Notes under the pieces: model-generated
The model's database searches: none
What the model was told of the DNA's origin: nothing
Seen by the model: only the letters and a program-made list of their open reading frames with translations
Part shown: in pieces, positions 1 to 9,849 of the stretch
Position numbering within the stretch: the stretch's first letter is position 1
Layout: each line of letters starts with the position of its first letter
Assembly: GCA_027484055.1 (NCBI GenBank)
Contig: JAIXQH010000044.1
Coordinates: forward strand, 62,001-126,000
Direction: 5' to 3'
Origin: Verrucomicrobiaceae bacterium
Lineage (GTDB): Bacteria > Verrucomicrobiota > Verrucomicrobiia > Verrucomicrobiales > Akkermansiaceae
Length of the DNA: 64,000 bases
Made by a program: the position numbers and the translations under genes

Positions 1-3000
1 CGAGACCGGAGGAGAGAAGAGGCACGCCATTGTTGACTAGGCCTTCCAAAGCAACTGAACCCGTCGCTGTTAGCGTGCGCTTGGCACCCGCGGCACCGGC
101 GAATACCGGTGTCCTGACATCGAGATTTCCCTGGATTGAAAGTCCGCCGGTCCCCTCCCCAATGATTCCCCGGGAAGATTCCAACAGAACGGAGGAATAC
201 CCGTTGATCGCGAGTTGATTCGCGCCGAGTCCGATGCTTTCGGCAACGATTTCCAGCCTTCCTGCCGTGGCTCCGTTAGCCAGAAGGGATGCGCTGGAGG
301 CAGAGTTTTCCAAGAGGATGTTCTTAGCTGCAATCCGGGCGATACCGCCGGAGTTGTTCATTCCCCGGATTTGCCCTGAGCTGAGACTGAGGTTGGCGAG
401 ACCCGTTGTGGAGCCGAAGGTGCCGGAGCCGTATAAATCGATCGAACCGTAGCTCAGGAGCTTCAGTGAGGAGGCGGTCTGAAGTTTCGCCAGCAAGGCG
501 TTGGAAACCACAAGTCCCGCGGCCGTCACCATGCCGGGGTTGTCTAGGAGGAGCGCGATGTTTCCGGCATTGAATTGATAGGAACTGGCATCGATGGAGG
601 AATCTGCGGCAAGAGAGATCCCGGACGAGGAATCGAGGATGATGCTACCACCCTTCAACTTCGCATTGGCACCGATCGACAGCAGAGGCGATGTTGCTTG
701 GCTGATTTCGGACCGCAGGATGCTGGCGTTGTTGTCCGCTGAAATACGAACGAGCGTCCCATTTCCAGAAAGCAGCAGGTCATCCGAGTCTGACAGCTTG
801 CCGCTGGAAGAGAGTGAGGCTCCGTCCTCCAGCCTGATTCCGTCCTTTGCGACTAGGATCAGATCCTGTGCGGACAACGTGCTGCCAGCGTTGTCCACCG
901 TTATAGTGCCTGAGCCAACCTGGATGGAAATGCCTGCGGAGCTTGTATTACGGCGCCCGCCAATCAGCAGGCTTTCCGCACCGAATGAATTGAGGGTATT
1001 GGAATCCAGATAAATGCTTCCCGGCGTGCCTGAAAGATTTCCCGCAGTAATGACCGTGTTGAGTGGTGTGCTGATGTCGATCGCCGCGCCACGCCCACCG
1101 GAAATCGATGCTGACGAAACCTGTCCGGAAAGGGAAAGGCCAAGCGTCGATTGGAAAACGAGTCGACCCGAGTCGATCGGTAGCCGGGGTACTGTCGCAC
1201 CTGCGTTCTGCGCGGCAGACTTCAGGAAAGTGTTGGCCAGAAAATCCTGATATTCCGCTCGCGCGCGGACGACCTTGGCGGAGGCGACTTCGAACCGAGT
1301 ACTGATGGTGGGAACGGCTCGGTTAGCATCCAAGCTGTTGTATCGGTAGCCGGACACAAGGCTGGAGGCATCTGGCATTTCCACTGTGCCCGAACCGGAC
1401 CCGCCGGTCGGTGTGACCAGCACCGCGCCGGAAATCAACGCGTAACGGGCGGGTAGCAAGGTGTAGTATCCGGCAGGGAGGCTGGCACTGCCAGCCAGAT
1501 AAATCCGGTCCCCAACATTCAGTGAAGAGTTGGTATAGCCTGTGTTTCCCGCTATCAAGTTCGGGGCCGTTGTGGTCGAGGCTGTTGTGTTATATTCCGA
1601 GACCGGAGCGTAAGAAGAAGCGTAGCCGGGAATGATGGCGAAACTGGTGGAAGATGCGAGAATGTCGGTCAGTCCTCCCAGTCCCTGCACCCAGCGGTAG
1701 GCGTACAACTCTCCCCCGCCCCGCAGGTCGATTGAGGAACCCTTTTCGGTAGTGACGTTACTTCCTAGTAAGAAGATGTTTTTTTCGGGCTCGCCGCTGG
1801 TCGTGATGTCCACGCCGCGCGGGTCGATCCAGTTCTCTCCGTTAGTACTGATTCCATAGGGTATTGTCAGCGCCTTGCCCGTGGCCGGATCCACTGCGGA
1901 GACGGAAGTACTACTTGCAGCGCCCAGCACTAGATTCTTTGTCTGTGGAAATGCGGAGGCCCCAGCGCTGCCCGCGAGAATGTCGACCGGCCGAGTTCCC
2001 GTGCCGTCCCATCCCAGATTGATCGTCCCGAACGGAGCTCTCAGCGTTCCACTCTGCGAGATGTTGGAAGCATATAAGCTGAGCGTCCCACCTGCGGAAA
2101 GAGGAAGAGAACGGGTGCCGGATGCCTCGACCGTGATCTGACCTTGCCGAGTCACACCGCCTACAACGCGATCGTAGGCAATGATAGAAAGTTTTGAAGC
2201 CGTGTTGGGAAAAATTTGTCCCGCACGGAGAGTGATGTCACCAGCGGCCTGCACCGTGCCACTGCCGCGAATATCTCCCTGATTCGCAATCAAGCGCGTA
2301 CTGCCGATCTGTTGCAGCGAGAGATTACCAAGATCAATCAGGTCTGCATTCACTACCAGAGTACCCGTCCCAAACGTCGGAAGAGCACTGTCGAAAAACG
2401 GGCTAGTTTCCCCCCCCGGCAATACAACCTGCTGACTGCCCCCGAGAATCACATGAGGTGCCGACAATTTGACATTGCCTCTGGCTTGTAGATAAACGCC
2501 CGATGAAACATTCAGCTGGCGCCGCGCGGCAATGGTCACGTCTCCGTTGAAACCCACAACGCCATCCAGCGTGAGTGAGTCAAACCCTCCTGCTGAAAAA
2601 GAATCTACGGCGAAGTTTCCGCCCGATCCTGCCACCGAGCCGATTCCACCGGACACCGCGCTTCCCTTTTGGGTCACCTGCAGCTTGAGTGTCGATGACG
2701 GTTGAGGAGCACCTGTTGGATTATAGAGACCCGATGAAACAAAAAGTGTGCCGCCGAGTGCGGTGGTGCCTCCCCGGTTGGCCAAGAGGGTGGCATCCGA
2801 ATACAGAAGCTCATTGCCTTGCAGAGAGATCGTCCCTGCATCGCTATCGACCCTGACCGGAACACTGGCGATACCGGCAGGAGGCCCGCCAATGATTCCG
2901 AGCGGCCCGCTCAGGCTTCCCGTTGGAGTTACCGTGTCAGGATCGAGGTCCAAGATCGCACTCGTTCCGGACACATCCAATATCGCTCCCGTGGCCGCTG

Positions 3001-6000
3001 AGATGTTTCCTGCTAGGTTGATTTTTCCTCCCGCTAAAACCCTACCGATCCGGCGACCAAAGGCATCTGGAGAGTAAACAACCGTCCCGGCAGTGGAAAT
3101 GTAGGCCTCGGCTCCGATCTCCGTAGTCACCAGTGGATTCGTAAGTCCGAGATCAAGACCAGCTGTCGAACCGCCGCGGATGGACACCGTCCCCCCCTGC
3201 GCAATGATCGAACCCCGAACGCTAACTGCACTGCCTGATAGTGTCACGCTGCCTCCCGGTTCGGTTCTGATCTCCGAACCGCTTTTAAGAATCACTTCCC
3301 CTGGTTCGGAAATTGCCAGATCCGCATCACTCACGGTAGGTGAGGCAAGTGTTAGGCTTATCGGTGTGCGCTCGCTTGGAATTTTTTCGATGACACGCAG
3401 CGAAAGCACGCCGCTGCCCGGCGGATCGAGCACGGCCTCGTAGCTTTTTACCACGGGTGTGATCTTCGCACTCGCTTCAACTAGGACTCCGGGACGGCTG
3501 CCCAATCCCAAACCAGAAAGCTTGAATGTGCCGAATCCTCCCTGACTGAAAAAATCAGAGTTTAAAAGAAGTCCATCGGAACCTGCGCTCGTGCCACCGA
3601 TCTGAATATGGGGTGTTTGAATGTTGAGGCTACCTCCCACTTTACCCGAGTAACCTGTTAGCTCTGAACCAAGCGTCAGCGATCCTCCGATAATGGGGTG
3701 TAATCCTGGATCAATACCCGCGCTGATTGATATGCTGCCGCCATTTCCATAGGTCCCGCTGCCGGCGGAGGTGAGAATGTAGCCACCGGAAACGTCGATT
3801 TTTCCTCCAGTCCGCAGATTTGCAGTGTAGGCCGAAATGTTGACATTGCCTCCAGCAAGCATGAACGGATCAAGCGTCCCCAATCGCGGTGTCCTATCAT
3901 CTGTCAGGATTCCCGCAGTGCTGATCACGGCGGAGGCGCCAATGTTAATGACGCCACGTCCGGCACTCGGCCCGGGCGAACTGTCAATGATCAGCGCCTG
4001 CTCGAAGCTCGTGAGATTCAGAGCCTTGAAGGAAAGGCTGCTTCCTGGGGAAATGATTCGTCCCAGCACATCAATGTTTGCGGCCGTCAAGGAAAGCGTG
4101 CTACCGGACTCAGGGCGGAGGGTAATGTTTTGAGGAAGCACAATGTCACCGCCCTCGTTCACCAGAGTTAGATTCGCAAATCCACGGTCTGACAGGAGAG
4201 TCTCGGATAAATGGATGTTGCCGGTGCGGTCCGCGCTTAGCGTGGATGTATTCGCATCAAAATCCTGCACATCCTGCTGGTTTCCCGTCCCAAAAACCAC
4301 GGTAGGAGCAGTCGGCGTATAAGAGAGAACTATGGAGGAGTTAAAAAGGACCTGCCCTTCCAGCTTTAGCGAGAAAGCACCGGAGGTCGGAAGGTTGCTC
4401 GACGTTGCACCAGAGCGAGACTGATACGGACCGATAAGAGCTTTTCCCAAAAAACTCCCGTCCAACGCTACCGCAGGGCTGGTGATCAATAGCTTCCCCG
4501 CATCGGCACCTTGCACAAATTCACCCCGATAGCGCTGTCCTGTGGGGGCGATGCTATGGGCGAAAATCTCGCTGACTCCCCATTTCGCCGTGGTGACGGT
4601 GGAGGAGCCCGTGAAAATGCCGTCATAGACCAGATCCGGCGTGGCATCCGCGACGTCGATGAGACGTCCGCCACTGGACAGGCGGGTCGTCTGCACCGTA
4701 TCTCCGGTAAATTTGGTCCAGCCTCCGGAAACATCGATGTCGGCGCCGTCCCTAACCACCACAGCCCCCCCTGCTGACATGTCAAGCGTCCCGCCTGCGG
4801 TCGTCAGCTGGGAAACGTCGCGCTCAATGAGGTTCAGGTATCCGCTCACGTCCGCCAGCGGTGTACCCACCCATTTCTTACCGTTGTAAGTCCCAGTTTG
4901 CGTGATGTCCACGACGATGGTGTCGCCCCTGAGCACTCCATCGCGCTGGAGTGGAGCCACGGCGAGTTCTGAACCGCGCAATGTCACCGTCAGATAATTC
5001 TGGAGCACGGAAGCAGTGGCATCGGTTGTTCCCGCCAGATTAATTTTCGCCCCGGTATCCAAATAGACCTGTCCATCGTTTCTTAAAAAAGTGGAAAACG
5101 GTGGGTTTGGCAGCGTGGTCCAGACGCCCGCTTTCAGCGTGACCAAAGCGCTCGGGGCAAAAATTTCCGCAGCGGTTCCCATGTAGATGCTTTTCCCCTG
5201 CACCTCGATCTGTGAGCGAAGGGCGAGCTGGGCGCCAGGCACCTTGTCTTTACTCGCATATTCCGGAAGAATGCGGGTGAGACTGTTGTTGCCTAGTATG
5301 ACCGTGCCTGACGAATCAAAATTGAACAAGGTCCCTGTGGTAGGCGTGTCGGATCTAAAGCCTGCATTTCGGGTAGCACCATAGTTTGCCAGAAGCCTAA
5401 CACTACCATTAAGTGCCACGGAAGTGGAACTCTCGATAACACCTGATTGATAGACATCTTTGCCGCTAATAGTAACGTTGCCCCTAGCGCTTTCGATCAA
5501 ACCAAGATTGGTGGCGGTTCCCGCATATGGGGCGAACGTAGAAACAGGATTTTTCACCGCACCTACATAGACGTCGAGTCCGCGGATGGACGGATCGTCA
5601 CTTGCGTGGGCTGCGATGCCGACTTCCAACCCAGCCGCTAAAATGGTTTGGCCTGAGGGCGTTGAAATCGTGCCTGAGTTGGTCACGTTGGCTCCTACAA
5701 AAAACACGCGTCCGCCATTCCCGTCATCACTGACCGTGCTGGTGATTTTTGCGCCAGCTTGAATGGTAACGTCCCCTACTTTTCCAGTCAGGTTCATTCC
5801 CGAGAATAGGAATTGGGTGTCCGGGTTGTTGAGGAGTCCCCGTTGAATGAGGTTGTCGTTAATGCTGAGGGATGAAGCGGTGAGGTTGCGAACATTGACT
5901 TGGCTGCTACCGCCGAAGATGATGCCGTTCTGGTTGATGAGGTAAACCTGACCGTCGGCTTTGATGTCGCCGAGGATCTGGGTGGGATTTCCTGATGGGT

Positions 6001-6607
6001 CGGTAATCTTGTTAAAGGCGATCCATTGGGATGCGTTTTCCCCACCATTCGTCTTTTGGTCAAACGTGAGAGTCGTTTGTTTCCCAACGTTGAGAGTCTG
6101 CCACTCGAGCAGCGCTTGCTGGGTGGTTTGTTCGATCTTAACGGATGTCTTACCGTTTGCGGTGATCTGTTCAGGGGCTTTGGCACCGACCCATTTTGTC
6201 GGGTCGGTTGTGGGATTGAGAGCTCCGACACCAAGGCCGTTAGGAACTACGGGCAGGGTTACGGAAAGATGGTTGGGGTTATTGCCCAGATGGTTGGTGC
6301 TATTAGCCAGCGCGGCATTGCGGGCGGCATTTTGCATGGCCCGCATGGCGTCCAGGGTGCGGGTGGTGCGTGCGAGAGTGTCTCTGGCATTAGCGCGAGC
6401 AGCTTCGGTGGCATCCGGGGTATCGACGGTAGCGGTGCTGCGGGGTTGTGGGCGCGACATGGTGCTGCCACCGCGAAGAATGTCTCCGCCGCGGACTTCA
6501 GATAGACCGGAGATGACGACGGTGAAGCCCATGAAGACGGGGGCTCCATACTTCAGCGGGTTACCGAAAATCGTGGGTGCGCGGAAAAACAAGCGGCGGG
6601 CTTTCAT
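1..6607 (-). CDS. Filamentous haemagglutinin-like two-partner-secretion exoprotein (C-terminus outside window)
   Basis: A single open frame reads from an ATG at 6607 off the left edge of the window, at least 2,202 codons; I checked that the frame is still open in the last 60 bases. Residues 1-40 look like an extended signal peptide (basic start, hydrophobic core about 23-35). Residues 55-105 are rich in Ala, Arg and Asn. About 140-330 match the TPS (haemagglutination activity) domain, with the hallmark VYLINQNGIIFGG at 221-233. The rest is repetitive Gly/Ser/Asn/Thr-rich sequence with many short strands, as in a long beta-helix. The family is exported by an FhaC/ShlB-type pore, and such a gene lies upstream at 12138-13754. 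It is the last visible gene of the cluster, 47 bp after the coiled-coil gene. The N-terminal organisation recalls the very large FHA-family proteins of Bradyrhizobium and Burkholderia (from memory). Adhesin is the likely role; the ligand is unknown. Confidence 0.9.
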   Translation of the reverse strand, partial: MKARRLFFRAPTIFGNPLKYGAPVFMGFTVVISGLSEVRGGDILRGGSTMSRPQPRSTATVDTPDATEAARANARDTLARTTRTLDAMRAMQNAARNAALANSTNHLGNNPNHLSVTLPVVPNGLGVGALNPTTDPTKWVGAKAPEQITANGKTSVKIEQTTQQALLEWQTLNVGKQTTLTFDQKTNGGENASQWIAFNKITDPSGNPTQILGDIKADGQVYLINQNGIIFGGSSQVNVRNLTASSLSINDNLIQRGLLNNPDTQFLFSGMNLTGKVGDVTIQAGAKITSTVSDDGNGGRVFFVGANVTNSGTISTPSGQTILAAGLEVGIAAHASDDPSIRGLDVYVGAVKNPVSTFAPYAGTATNLGLIESARGNVTISGKDVYQSGVIESSTSVALNGSVRLLANYGATRNAGFRSDTPTTGTLFNFDSSGTVILGNNSLTRILPEYASKDKVPGAQLALRSQIEVQGKSIYMGTAAEIFAPSALVTLKAGVWTTLPNPPFSTFLRNDGQVYLDTGAKINLAGTTDATASVLQNYLTVTLRGSELAVAPLQRDGVLRGDTIVVDITQTGTYNGKKWVGTPLADVSGYLNLIERDVSQLTTAGGTLDMSAGGAVVVRDGADIDVSGGWTKFTGDTVQTTRLSSGGRLIDVADATPDLVYDGIFTGSSTVTTAKWGVSEIFAHSIAPTGQRYRGEFVQGADAGKLLITSPAVALDGSFLGKALIGPYQSRSGATSSNLPTSGAFSLKLEGQVLFNSSIVLSYTPTAPTVVFGTGNQQDVQDFDANTSTLSADRTGNIHLSETLLSDRGFANLTLVNEGGDIVLPQNITLRPESGSTLSLTAANIDVLGRIISPGSSLSFKALNLTSFEQALIIDSSPGPSAGRGVINIGASAVISTAGILTDDRTPRLGTLDPFMLAGGNVNISAYTANLRTGGKIDVSGGYILTSAGSGTYGNGGSISISAGIDPGLHPIIGGSLTLGSELTGYSGKVGGSLNIQTPHIQIGGTSAGSDGLLLNSDFFSQGGFGTFKLSGLGLGSRPGVLVEASAKITPVVKSYEAVLDPPGSGVLSLRVIEKIPSERTPISLTLASPTVSDADLAISEPGEVILKSGSEIRTEPGGSVTLSGSAVSVRGSIIAQGGTVSIRGGSTAGLDLGLTNPLVTTEIGAEAYISTAGTVVYSPDAFGRRIGRVLAGGKINLAGNISAATGAILDVSGTSAILDLDPDTVTPTGSLSGPLGIIGGPPAGIASVPVRVDSDAGTISLQGNELLYSDATLLANRGGTTALGGTLFVSSGLYNPTGAPQPSSTLKLQVTQKGSAVSGGIGSVAGSGGNFAVDSFSAGGFDSLTLDGVVGFNGDVTIAARRQLNVSSGVYLQARGNVKLSAPHVILGGSQQVVLPGGETSPFFDSALPTFGTGTLVVNADLIDLGNLSLQQIGSTRLIANQGDIRGSGTVQAAGDITLRAGQIFPNTASKLSIIAYDRVVGGVTRQGQITVEASGTRSLPLSAGGTLSLYASNISQSGTLRAPFGTINLGWDGTGTRPVDILAGSAGASAFPQTKNLVLGAASSTSVSAVDPATGKALTIPYGISTNGENWIDPRGVDITTSGEPEKNIFLLGSNVTTEKGSSIDLRGGGELYAYRWVQGLGGLTDILASSTSFAIIPGYASSYAPVSEYNTTASTTTAPNLIAGNTGYTNSSLNVGDRIYLAGSASLPAGYYTLLPARYALISGAVLVTPTGGSGSGTVEMPDASSLVSGYRYNSLDANRAVPTISTRFEVASAKVVRARAEYQDFLANTFLKSAAQNAGATVPRLPIDSGRLVFQSTLGLSLSGQVSSASISGGRGAAIDISTPLNTVITAGNLSGTPGSIYLDSNTLNSFGAESLLIGGRRNTSSAGISIQVGSGTITVDNAGSTLSAQDLILVAKDGIRLEDGASLSSSGKLSDSDDLLLSGNGTLVRISADNNASILRSEISQATSPLLSIGANAKLKGGSIILDSSSGISLAADSSIDASSYQFNAGNIALLLDNPGMVTAAGLVVSNALLAKLQTASSLKLLSYGSIDLYGSGTFGSTTGLANLSLSSGQIRGMNNSGGIARIAAKNILLENSASSASLLANGATAGRLEIVAESIGLGANQLAINGYSSVLLESSRGIIGEGTGGLSIQGNLDVRTPVFAGAAGAKRTLTATGSVALEGLVNNGVPLLSSGL

Positions 6608-6654
6608 GTCGGTTAGGGAAAAAGGGGGAGATAATTACGATAAGTCCTGTAGAA

Positions 6655-7305
6655 CTATGGTTTTGCGGATTTAGCCTCGATCCTGTTATCGAGGATCTTG
6701 TCCTTGTAGCCTTCAACCTGATTCTCGACCTTCACACGGGTGGAGGAGACGAAAGGTTCACGGGCAGCGAGGGCCTTGCCGAGGGAGTATTTTTCGTAAC
6801 GGTCGAGGATCTCGTTGGCAGTGTTGAAAAGAGCGATGTTTTTGGTTTCGCGATCAACGATGGTGCGCTTGAGGGTAATGGCCTCGGACGCGAGAGTGGC
6901 ACGCTCGTCTTCTTTACTTCGGGCGACGGCGGCAGCTTTCTGGTAGCCGTCCTTCCACTTCTCAAGTGTTTCGTTGAGAAGAACGATGCGTTTCTCCCGT
7001 TCCGCAAGTCTTGTTTCGAGGGTGGCGATGGATTGCTCGTTGGTGACTTTGGCGGTGTTGGCTTCCTTGGTTAGGGTCTCGACACGCTTGGTTAAAGTCT
7101 CGACCTTGGCGGTGAGTTCCTTTTTGGCTGCTTCGGCGTTGGCGGTGACGGCTTGGGCGTTGGCAGCCTCGGTTTGGGCGGCCCGGAGCTGGAGCAGGAC
7201 GCCTCGGAGTTGCTCACGTAGTTTAATGGATGGGTCGGCGGGCTCTGCAGCTTGCAACTGGAGGGAGAGGCCGGCGGCGAGTAGAATGATTTTGAAGGTT
7301 TTCAT
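6655..7305 (-). CDS. Periplasmic coiled-coil protein of the TonB/TPS cluster
   Basis: A 216-residue protein with a signal peptide (about residues 1-19, cut after LQAA). Residues 25-150 form a long heptad-rich coiled coil with regular Ala, Leu, Glu, Lys and Thr and no proline. A shorter helical tail follows. I recognise no catalytic motif. It starts 8 bp after the porin stop and precedes the giant exoprotein gene, so it is probably cotranscribed with both. Coiled-coil proteins of this kind are known beside some ExbBD-TonB-porin clusters, where they may act as periplasmic adaptors. That role is inference; an inner-envelope spacer protein is the alternative. Confidence 0.8.
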   Translation of the reverse strand: MKTFKIILLAAGLSLQLQAAEPADPSIKLREQLRGVLLQLRAAQTEAANAQAVTANAEAAKKELTAKVETLTKRVETLTKEANTAKVTNEQSIATLETRLAEREKRIVLLNETLEKWKDGYQKAAAVARSKEDERATLASEAITLKRTIVDRETKNIALFNTANEILDRYEKYSLGKALAAREPFVSSTRVKVENQVEGYKDKILDNRIEAKSAKP

Positions 7306-7313
7306 GATCGTAG

Positions 7314-9122
7314 TTAGAACTTGGCGTTGAGGTCGACCTGAAGGATGTCGTTGCTAAGTGGAGGTCCGATGATTTCGTCCCAGGACATCCAGCGTAATCC
7401 GAAGCGTACGGCTGAGCTGAGAGCCATGTTGCAGCCAATGAAGAAACCTTGGACATTGGTGCCGGCGCCGAAGCGGGAGTCAGTAAAGCCGTCAACGACA
7501 GCGTCACTCTCGACATAACGGTAGCCGAAGATCGCCTGCCAGTCCCTGAACTGCTCCATGGAGGGCTTTCCGAACTGGAAGGCGAGGTTCCAAGCGTTGT
7601 CGCCGCCATCGAAGGTGCCAACCGTGCTGGACGTACCCGGACCGCGGTTGTTGACGGCTTTTTTGGCAATGCCGCTCTCATCAAAAGCGATGTTCTTGGT
7701 GGCTTCTCCCAACAAGGTTAGGCGGTAGGAGTCCCAGTGATCGTAATCAAGGCGACCGGTGACGGTGAGGTTTTTGAACTGAGAAGCGAGGCCGTAGTAT
7801 TGGAATTGGTATTTTTTACCGAAGTCGTTAGCGGCGGTGGGAACGATGTCACGCAGGGCCATGTAGGTGTTGCCGCGCTGGGCGAAGCCGGGGCGGGTGG
7901 AGTCAGTGTTACCGGCGTCGTTAGCGGTGAGAGGAGTGAAGGGGTTGGAGAGTTTGCCTTCGATGGCATCGAAGTCGTAGTAGGCGGTGGCGACCTTGGC
8001 GGTTAGATCGTCGGTGATTTTCCATTCGATGCCGAGCTGGGCTCCGGTGAGCCATTTGTCGGTACTTTCGAATTTGGAAGGCTGGTTGGTGGCGAAGTTG
8101 AAGTCGGTGTTGTAAACTGGGAAATAGCCGGCGGTGAAGAAGGTGCTGGCCTTGTCGTTGATTTTGACCTTGCCTCTAACGGCAAGACCGTCGAAGCCGA
8201 GGTCGTCGTCCCATTGAACTTCGGAGGAGAAGAAGGGGTTGTCGAAGCGGCCGAAAAAGAACTTGAGTTCCTCGCCGTCGCCGGGGCCGGCGTCGTAGCT
8301 GAGGAAAGCGCGATCAAGCCAGATGGCGTATTTGGAAAAATTACCGCCGCTGCCACCAAGGGTCTGGTTCGGTGAGGTGGGGCTGTCAGTTTCTCCGGTG
8401 ACAAGGCGGATGCCGCCTTCAAAGTTGTCGCCTAGCAGGATCTCGCTGCCGATGCGGGCGCGCAGGCGGGCCCGGTTGCGGTTTTGATCGGAGTTGAATT
8501 GGGGTGAAAACTCGGTGCCGGCGGTGTCAAAGGGCAAGCCGTTGTTGATGAGGTTGAAGTTTGGAAAGGCGCCGGTGTTGTCGTTACCGTCGGCGAAGAA
8601 CACGCTTTCGTAGCGGCTGCGGATGTCGCCGAAGGGCTTGAACTTGGACGTCCAGTCGGGGGCGGCTCTCTCGCTCCACTTTTCCTCGCGTGCGGCGGCC
8701 ATGAGTTCCTGTTTGATCTGGTCCCGCATGTTATCCTTCACGACATCCGGGATGTAGGTGATGCGGGCCTCGTCCTCGGGGGATGGGGGGCGTGGCAGGG
8801 CGGCGACTTCTGCGACGGCGGCCGCAGTCTGGGCGGCGATGATGGCGTCTGCCTCGGCCTGTTTGATCATCTCGGCGGCTTCTTCATTGGAGAGGAAGCC
8901 TTTCTGAACGAGGCGGTTGATGATATTGACAGTGACGTTCTGTGTGGGCGTGGCGGGGCCTGTTGGAGCGGGCTCGGGCTCGGCGGGGAGATCGGTGGCA
9001 AGGGGTAAATCAAGGGCGGGGTCGAGTGTGTCTGCTTGGTTTTTGACTGCGGGTTCCTGCGCAAGAGCGGTGCCGTGGGCGGCAAGCAGGATCGAGATGA
9101 GGAGTGGATAGGCGTAGGACAT
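7314..9122 (-). CDS. Outer-membrane putative porin (Porin_5-like)
   Basis: A 602-residue protein. The frame is open further upstream to 9431, but that part overlaps tonB. The ATG at 9122 lies 10 bp after the tonB stop and begins a clean signal peptide (MSYAYPLLISILLAAHGTALA), so I chose it. A region at about residues 40-80 with VNIINRLVQKGFLSNEEAAE resembles the N-terminal helix segment of the Porin_5 'putative porin' family. The remainder is a series of amphipathic strands with aromatic girdle residues, ending in VDLNAKF, a terminal Phe typical of beta-barrels recognised by BamA. With tonB, exbD and exbB directly upstream it may be the TonB-dependent or TonB-associated outer-membrane partner. 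No plug domain or obvious TonB box was seen, so the energy link is inference. Confidence 0.8.
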   Translation of the reverse strand: MSYAYPLLISILLAAHGTALAQEPAVKNQADTLDPALDLPLATDLPAEPEPAPTGPATPTQNVTVNIINRLVQKGFLSNEEAAEMIKQAEADAIIAAQTAAAVAEVAALPRPPSPEDEARITYIPDVVKDNMRDQIKQELMAAAREEKWSERAAPDWTSKFKPFGDIRSRYESVFFADGNDNTGAFPNFNLINNGLPFDTAGTEFSPQFNSDQNRNRARLRARIGSEILLGDNFEGGIRLVTGETDSPTSPNQTLGGSGGNFSKYAIWLDRAFLSYDAGPGDGEELKFFFGRFDNPFFSSEVQWDDDLGFDGLAVRGKVKINDKASTFFTAGYFPVYNTDFNFATNQPSKFESTDKWLTGAQLGIEWKITDDLTAKVATAYYDFDAIEGKLSNPFTPLTANDAGNTDSTRPGFAQRGNTYMALRDIVPTAANDFGKKYQFQYYGLASQFKNLTVTGRLDYDHWDSYRLTLLGEATKNIAFDESGIAKKAVNNRGPGTSSTVGTFDGGDNAWNLAFQFGKPSMEQFRDWQAIFGYRYVESDAVVDGFTDSRFGAGTNVQGFFIGCNMALSSAVRFGLRWMSWDEIIGPPLSNDILQVDLNAKF

Positions 9123-9132
9123 GAGCAAAAAA

Positions 9133-9834
9133 TCAGAGGGTGGGCTTGCGGGCGGTGATGCGGAGGTTGATGGGCATGGGCATGCCGGCAGGCGGGGCTT
9201 CGGGAAGCTGGAGGCCAGTGAGAACTTGGTTTTTGAGGGCGGTATCAATGGCGGGATTTCCAGAAGTGCCAACAAGGCTGGCGCGGGTAATGCGACCTTC
9301 GGTATCAGCCCAGATGCGAACTTGAAGACTGAGGATGGCGCTACGGGTGTTGGAGTTACCACGGAGAGCGTCGGCGATGGTGGTTTGGACCTTGGCGGCG
9401 TACCAACCGTATTTGCTGCCTTTTTTGCCACCGATTGAATTGCGGTTTCCTATACCATTTCCGCCGTTGCGGGTGAGTCCCATGCTCGGTCCGTTGCCGG
9501 TATTGTTGGTACCGAGATCTTCTGAGGGTGGCGTATTAGCAGGAGCCTCGACGGGTGGCGGCTCGTTATCAGGCACGGGTTCCTGTTCGACCATTTCCTC
9601 TGTCTTTGGCGGCTCCTCCTTCGGTGGTGGGGGTTCCACTTTCGGTGGTGGCGGGGGGGGTGGTGGCGGAGGAAGCGTGACGATGAAGGGTTCTTGTTTC
9701 GCGGCGACGCGTTTCGGGCTTTTACCACCAGCGGTCATGAACGAGATCACACCACCGCCAAGGACGAGCGCCAGCATGACTCCGATGAAGAGCTTGCTTT
9801 TGTTTGGCTTGGGAGTTGGAGGTTTGGGAGTCAT
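9133..9834 (-). CDS. tonB: TonB energy transducer
   Basis: A 233-residue protein with the standard TonB layout: a short basic cytoplasmic N-terminus, one membrane helix (about residues 14-34), a proline-rich periplasmic spacer (about 53-105, including ten consecutive prolines, then PPPPKEEPP-type repeats), a Gly/Asn linker, and a C-terminal TonB domain (about 145-233). TonB carries energy from the ExbB-ExbD proton channel to outer-membrane proteins. It lies 15 bp after exbD and 10 bp before the porin gene, so the motor and its presumed target are cotranscribed. The poly-Pro tract is encoded by a G/T-rich run on the plus strand that could be prone to slippage. Confidence 0.9.
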   Translation of the reverse strand: MTPKPPTPKPNKSKLFIGVMLALVLGGGVISFMTAGGKSPKRVAAKQEPFIVTLPPPPPPPPPPKVEPPPPKEEPPKTEEMVEQEPVPDNEPPPVEAPANTPPSEDLGTNNTGNGPSMGLTRNGGNGIGNRNSIGGKKGSKYGWYAAKVQTTIADALRGNSNTRSAILSLQVRIWADTEGRITRASLVGTSGNPAIDTALKNQVLTGLQLPEAPPAGMPMPINLRITARKPTL

Positions 9835-9849
9835 GAGATGCCGCAGAGA

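Noticed and set aside
1-6674. Many plus-strand open frames across the first 6.6 kb
   Set aside because: They lie opposite one continuous minus-strand frame with a TPS domain and repetitive adhesin-like sequence; their translations are low in structure and match nothing.
9123-9431. Longer N-terminus for the porin
   Set aside because: The extra codons overlap tonB in another frame, and the signal peptide begins at 9122.
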